Assembly: GCA_030562195.1 (NCBI GenBank)
Contig: JAUJPP010000002.1
Span: 1,178,001 to 1,242,000, forward strand
Length of the DNA stretch: 64,000 bases
Source: Nipponacmea schrenckii
Lineage: Eukaryota > Mollusca > Gastropoda > Lottiidae
Direction: 5' to 3'
Shown piece by piece: positions 59,952 to 64,000 of this stretch; position 1 is the stretch's first letter, and every line of letters starts with the position of its first letter. A program made the position numbers and the translations under genes. The notes beneath the pieces are model-generated. The model was not told the DNA's origin and did not search any database. It saw only the letters and a program-made list of their open reading frames with translations.

Positions 59952-61023
59952 TAATTCTTGGATGAGTTTGCAGACAAACTGGTAAAAGGTGCAGAAATTC
60001 TAAATCTACAGTTGATCTTAGAATGATTTCAATTATCAAATAAAACAAAACCGGAAGTTCTATCTCTGACAGGAAGTGAGAACCGGAAGTTCAGGTTTTT
60101 TTGCTTTAGCAAGTTTATTTTCAGTTCGATTTTGACCGGATTTTCAGATTTGAAAACTTCAATGTATTTGTCAACTAACAATTATAGGTTTTATGCAATT
60201 AGGTTAAATATTTTACCCACGATTTGCAATTCAATATTCAAGGGTCATCGGCAAAAATTTCAGACCGTGATTTCTCCTTTAATATAATTGGTAAAATTTT
60301 GAAACTTTACCAGTTGATAGGCGATATGTTTATAATTTTTGAAAAAATGTGAAAAAAAAATTCCACTTCCGGTTTAGCCTCAAATGACGTAATTACGTAA
60401 CTTCCGGTCTATAACTGCTAGGTGAAAAGTGAAAACTGTTTTATAAATAACTTGTCAATAGTAATTGATTTGACCTAAATAATTAGGTCAAGCTGCCATA
60501 TCGGCCGCCATTTTGAATTTTCGTTACAATTCTTAAATCCGAAATTCAGACACTACTGATAGACCGATTTTGATGAAATTTAGCACATAGATACAATGGA
60601 TCATTATCTACCTTTTCTTGGAGACCGATTTTCAAATTTCGTATTTTCTTTCGAATTATTTAAATTTCGATTTTTTCAAAATTAGGTCACTTTAACGGGT
60701 ACGGAAGGTGTGACCCACTTAATCTATGACCTTGAAAATGAGGTCAAATAATATTCAATATATTGTCTACGAGTAGATATTTTTTAATTTGGCTTACTTA
60801 AAAAATTCATAGAGATAAGTGTACTTAAATACAGCAAAAATTGATAATTTTCGTATTTTCGCCATTATTAACCGTTACGGAAGGTGTGACATAATTATTT
60901 TATGACTTTGAAAACTAGGTAAAATGATATTCAATATATTGTCTAGAAGTAGGTCATTGCAAATTTAGCCTACAAAATATTTTAAGGCTCTCGAAATACG
61001 TTCATAATTGTAAGCAATTCTAG
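59952..61023 (+). mobile_element. H3 copy without its 5' palindrome
   Basis: Reverse of 51208-52285. It starts GTAATTCTTGGATGAG after the T-run and ends in the hairpin and CTAG. The 5' palindromic end seen at 52330-52358 is missing. Confidence 0.8.
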
Positions 61024-61032
61024 TTTTTATTT

Positions 61033-62495
61033 TTTAATTTTTTGGGAAGCTCGCTAGGCCAAACGGAAAAAGATAGACTATTTCTGTTTTCACCAACGGT
61101 TTTTATATGGGCTGGAATCAAAAATGAATATCTAACATGAAATTTTCGCTAACCCGAAAGTGGCTAATTGCATAATATGCAAATAAGATTTCAAGCTAGC
61201 TCGGGCCCTAATAGTCGCATCGGTCTGAAATTTACAGGATATAGATAGATAGGCAGCGCGATTAAAACTACATCATCAAAATTTTTTGATCACTTCTGGT
61301 TTGGGCGTGGGGACTTCCGGTTTTTTCGTCTCATGTCGGGCGACCCTGCTTCCGATGTAATTCAAGATTCTAAACAAAATTAGTATATTTTAGCTATACT
61401 AAATGATTTTAATCCCCTGAGATGAAGAAAAATTAAATTGAATGTTGCGCATGCGCAGTTTTCAAAAATGGCAAATTTTCTTAAAAATTTAATAAGTCCG
61501 CCAATTATTAACCGTTTTTTATGATTTTGGTGTTTATCGAAACCTTGATACTTTATCTAAAAAATGTTGGAAACAGAATTTTGATTTTCGAATTTGAATT
61601 TTTTTTATGCCCGTTCGAATTTTTCGAAAATTTAAAACTCTATATCTCGTGACCTTGACCTTAAATGACCTTGACATTTGAGATGTAGAATGTCATTGAC
61701 CTCAGCTGTCTATAGATGTGCTGATATTGCATGACAAATATTAACTTCCGGTTTTATAGCCCACCGAAATCTGACTATTTTGCAATTTTGGATGGTTATG
61801 TTACACTTTCGGGCTCTAATGTTCGGATCGATCTGAAATTTACAGGATATAGATAGATACGCAACACAATTAAAAATATATCATAAAAATTTTTTGATCA
61901 CTTCCGGTTTGGGCGTGGGGACTTCCCTTTTTTTTTTTTATCTCATTTCAGGCGACCCTACATCCCATGTAATTCAAGAATGTAAGCAAAAACAGTACAT
62001 TAGCTATACAAAATAATTTGCATCCCTCGAGAAGAAAAAAATTCCAATTGCTAATAAAATTTATTTATTTTTTTGTAAAATTTTTGCATACAAATTCAAA
62101 AAATATCTCTTTATAAAGCTGTGAATTAGCAAATTATCACATAGCTTGAATTTTCTCTCTATGTTAATTACAACCAAAGTTACAATATAATGTTTAAATT
62201 TGAATATAGAGAGTTTAAATTTCATGACAAATTGACATCTTACTACCTACTTAAATTTTAGTTTGGAATTTATGTAAATATCCTACCGAAATCTTAGACA
62301 TGTACAAAAATCTAATTAGGAACTGATAGTAGAAACTTATAGTAGAAAAAATTGCCTATATAGCGGAAAGTTTACGCTTACAATTGTAGGCTGAAAAGTA
62401 CCGGAATTGAAAGCTAGCAGGTTAGAAGTTTCAAAATGTTCGAAATCCATGGGATAACGCACAGTTGCCACGCTCGGAGCTGTTCACAGTTCTAG
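61033..62495 (+). mobile_element. H1 copy, 5' end missing
   Basis: Matches 52890-54358 from TTTTTTGGGAAGCTCGCTAG to CACAGTTCTAG and then re-enters array sequence (TTATTTATTG). Together with 57949-58434 it probably represents one H1 locus split by rearrangement or by the assembly. Confidence 0.8.
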
Positions 62496-62612
62496 TTATT
62501 TATTGTTATTGTTTGTTATTGTTATAACATGTTGAATACATGTACATTGTAAGAAATAAAAATACAAAATTAAACTATTTTCTATCTTGTATATGGTTTA
62601 AACCTTTATCAT
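62496..62612. other. Array 3' flank of A10, displaced
   Basis: Homologous to the flank after A2 and A4, including AATAAA near 62553. Confidence 0.7.
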
Positions 62613-63640
62613 TTTTATACGCCCACATGGAAATGTGAACGTATATTGCCGTCGCCCCTGTCCGTCGGTCCGTCGACATTTGTTGTATCCACGATAGAGG
62701 CTACAGTTTTTATCCAATCTTAATGAAACTTGGTATACATGTATATATAGATGATATCTCGGTCAAGTTCGAAAATGGAAATTATTGCATGAACGGTTTT
62801 TGAGTAATTGCACTTGACTTAGTAAAAACGCTTCAAATTTGGTTTGTATCCACAATAGAGGCTACAGTTTTTATCCGATATTAATGAAACTTGGTATACA
62901 TGTATATGTTGATGATATCTCGGTCAAGTTCGAAAATGGAAATTATCGCATGAATGGCTTTTGAGTTATTGCCTTGACTTAGTAAAAACGCCTCAAATTT
63001 GGGTTGTATCCACAATAGAGGCTACAGTTTTTATCCGATCTTAATGAAACTTGGTATACATGTATATATTGATGATATCTTGGTCAAGTTCGATAAAAGA
63101 AATAATCGCATGAGCGGTTTTTGAGTTATTGCCCTTGACTTAGTAAAAACGCGTCAAATTCGGGTTGTATCCACAATAGAAGCTACAGTTTTTATCCGAT
63201 CTTAATGAAATTTGGTATACATGTATATATTGATGATATCTCAGTCAAGTTCGAAAATAGATATAATCACATGAGCGGTTTTTGAGTTATTGCCCTTGAC
63301 TTAGTAAAAACGTGTCAAATTTCGGTTGTATCCACAATAGAGGCTACAGTTTTTATTCGATCTTAATGAAACTTGGTATACATGTATATATTGATGATAT
63401 CTCGGTCAAGTTCGAAAATAGAAATAATCGCATGAGCGGGTTTGAGTTATTGCCCTTGACTTAGTAAAAACGTGTCAAATTTGGGTTGTATCCACAATAG
63501 AAGCTACAGTTTTTATCTGATCTTAATGAAACTTGGTATACATGTATATATTGATATCTCGGTCAAGTTCGAAATAGAAATAATCGCATGAGCGGTTTTT
63601 GAGTTATTGCGCTTGACTTAGTAAAAACATGCCAAATTTA
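62613..63640. mobile_element. TATACGCCCAC element, six ~160-bp units, in place of a B gene
   Basis: Same position and ends as 54475-55340, but with six units instead of five (unit starts near 62697, 62860, 63018, 63180, 63344 and 63505). Confidence 0.85.
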
Positions 63641-63957
63641 TATTAATTTTGAATATTTGTAAATTAGTCTCCATTGTGTCCCCTTCAATTATGAGAACCA
63701 GACACTTGAATTTCATTGTGATAAATGCTATAGTGGAAATTCCTCAGTTGAAAATAAAAAGTTGATAGAAATAAATAACAGGTTTAACTATATTGAAGAT
63801 TTATTTTCAAATAAATAACAATATATATGATAACAATTAAGACAACAATTAAGATAACAATTCAGATAACAATAACAAAGTAACATTTCTAGGGTTTAAT
63901 TAGCACTAAATCTTCTTGTGATTAAATTCTATAGAATTTGTTGTCTGTCTATTTCTC
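63641..63957. other. 3' flank of A11
   Basis: Matches 55341-55657 with small changes (GATAACAATTCAGATAACAA near 63855). Confidence 0.6.
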
Positions 63958-64000
63958 TCAGCAGATTGTTGTTTTTCTTCCATTTTTCACAACTGTAACA
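63958..64000 (-). CDS. A11: family A gene, C-terminal codons only
   Basis: The window ends inside the gene. The last 13 codons and TGA match the minus-strand subtype, ending KTTIC as in A3 and A5. Whether the rest is intact cannot be seen. Confidence 0.65.
   Translation of the reverse strand, partial: VTVVKNGRKTTIC

Overview
This is nuclear DNA of an invertebrate animal, most likely a mollusc (a gastropod such as a limpet would fit, but I cannot prove the species). The evidence is AT-rich sequence with sparse genes, spliced genes with GT/AG introns, a Frizzled-4 receptor gene, and the 'TATACGCCCAC' tandem-repeat elements that I associate with molluscan genomes. One 500-base run of N marks an assembly gap at 59214-59713.

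Layout. 1-9486 is intergenic with two degenerate tandem-repeat fields (about 590-1620 and 4190-5000). 9487-11202 (minus) is a complete single-exon Frizzled-4 orthologue. 11203-15062 has no gene I can see. 15063-21119 (plus) is a ten-exon gene for a charged, coiled-coil-rich protein of about 351 residues that I do not recognise; its introns hold a truncated LINE with a 13-bp target duplication, a 21-bp minisatellite and a tandem-repeat element. 21696-22194 is a small inverted-repeat element bounded by TTAA.

22680-64000 is the striking part: a tandem array built on a basic unit of about 4.5 kb. A full unit carries three intronless genes: a plus-strand gene for a 90-residue protein (family A), a minus-strand gene for a 190-308 residue protein with 15-residue repeats (family B), and a minus-strand 89-residue A gene. 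A and B look like diverged members of one family. They share an N-terminal F-x-E-S-x3-F motif, a Y-[EQ]-N-[YH]-L motif, a terminal NG-[LR]-K-x-T-x-C-stop, and a TATAAATA box that starts 84 bp before the ATG in 12 of 13 loci (83 bp in the other). I recognise no known protein in them. Intact copies are A1, A2, A3, A4, A5, A9, B2 and B3. A6, A7, A8, A10 and B1 are damaged, and A11 runs off the end. A5 looks like a gene-conversion chimera.

From unit III onward the array is invaded by mobile DNA: a 1.93-kb TA-flanked inverted-repeat element, LINE fragments, and a nest of rolling-circle (Helentron-like) elements. Three families of the latter (H1, H2, H3) share one terminal architecture: a palindromic 5' end, a subterminal copy of one palindrome arm, and a 3' hairpin followed by CTAG, inserted between two T's. 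One of them splits gene A8 with 9.56 kb. In units IV and V the B gene is gone and a TATACGCCCAC tandem-repeat element stands in its place.
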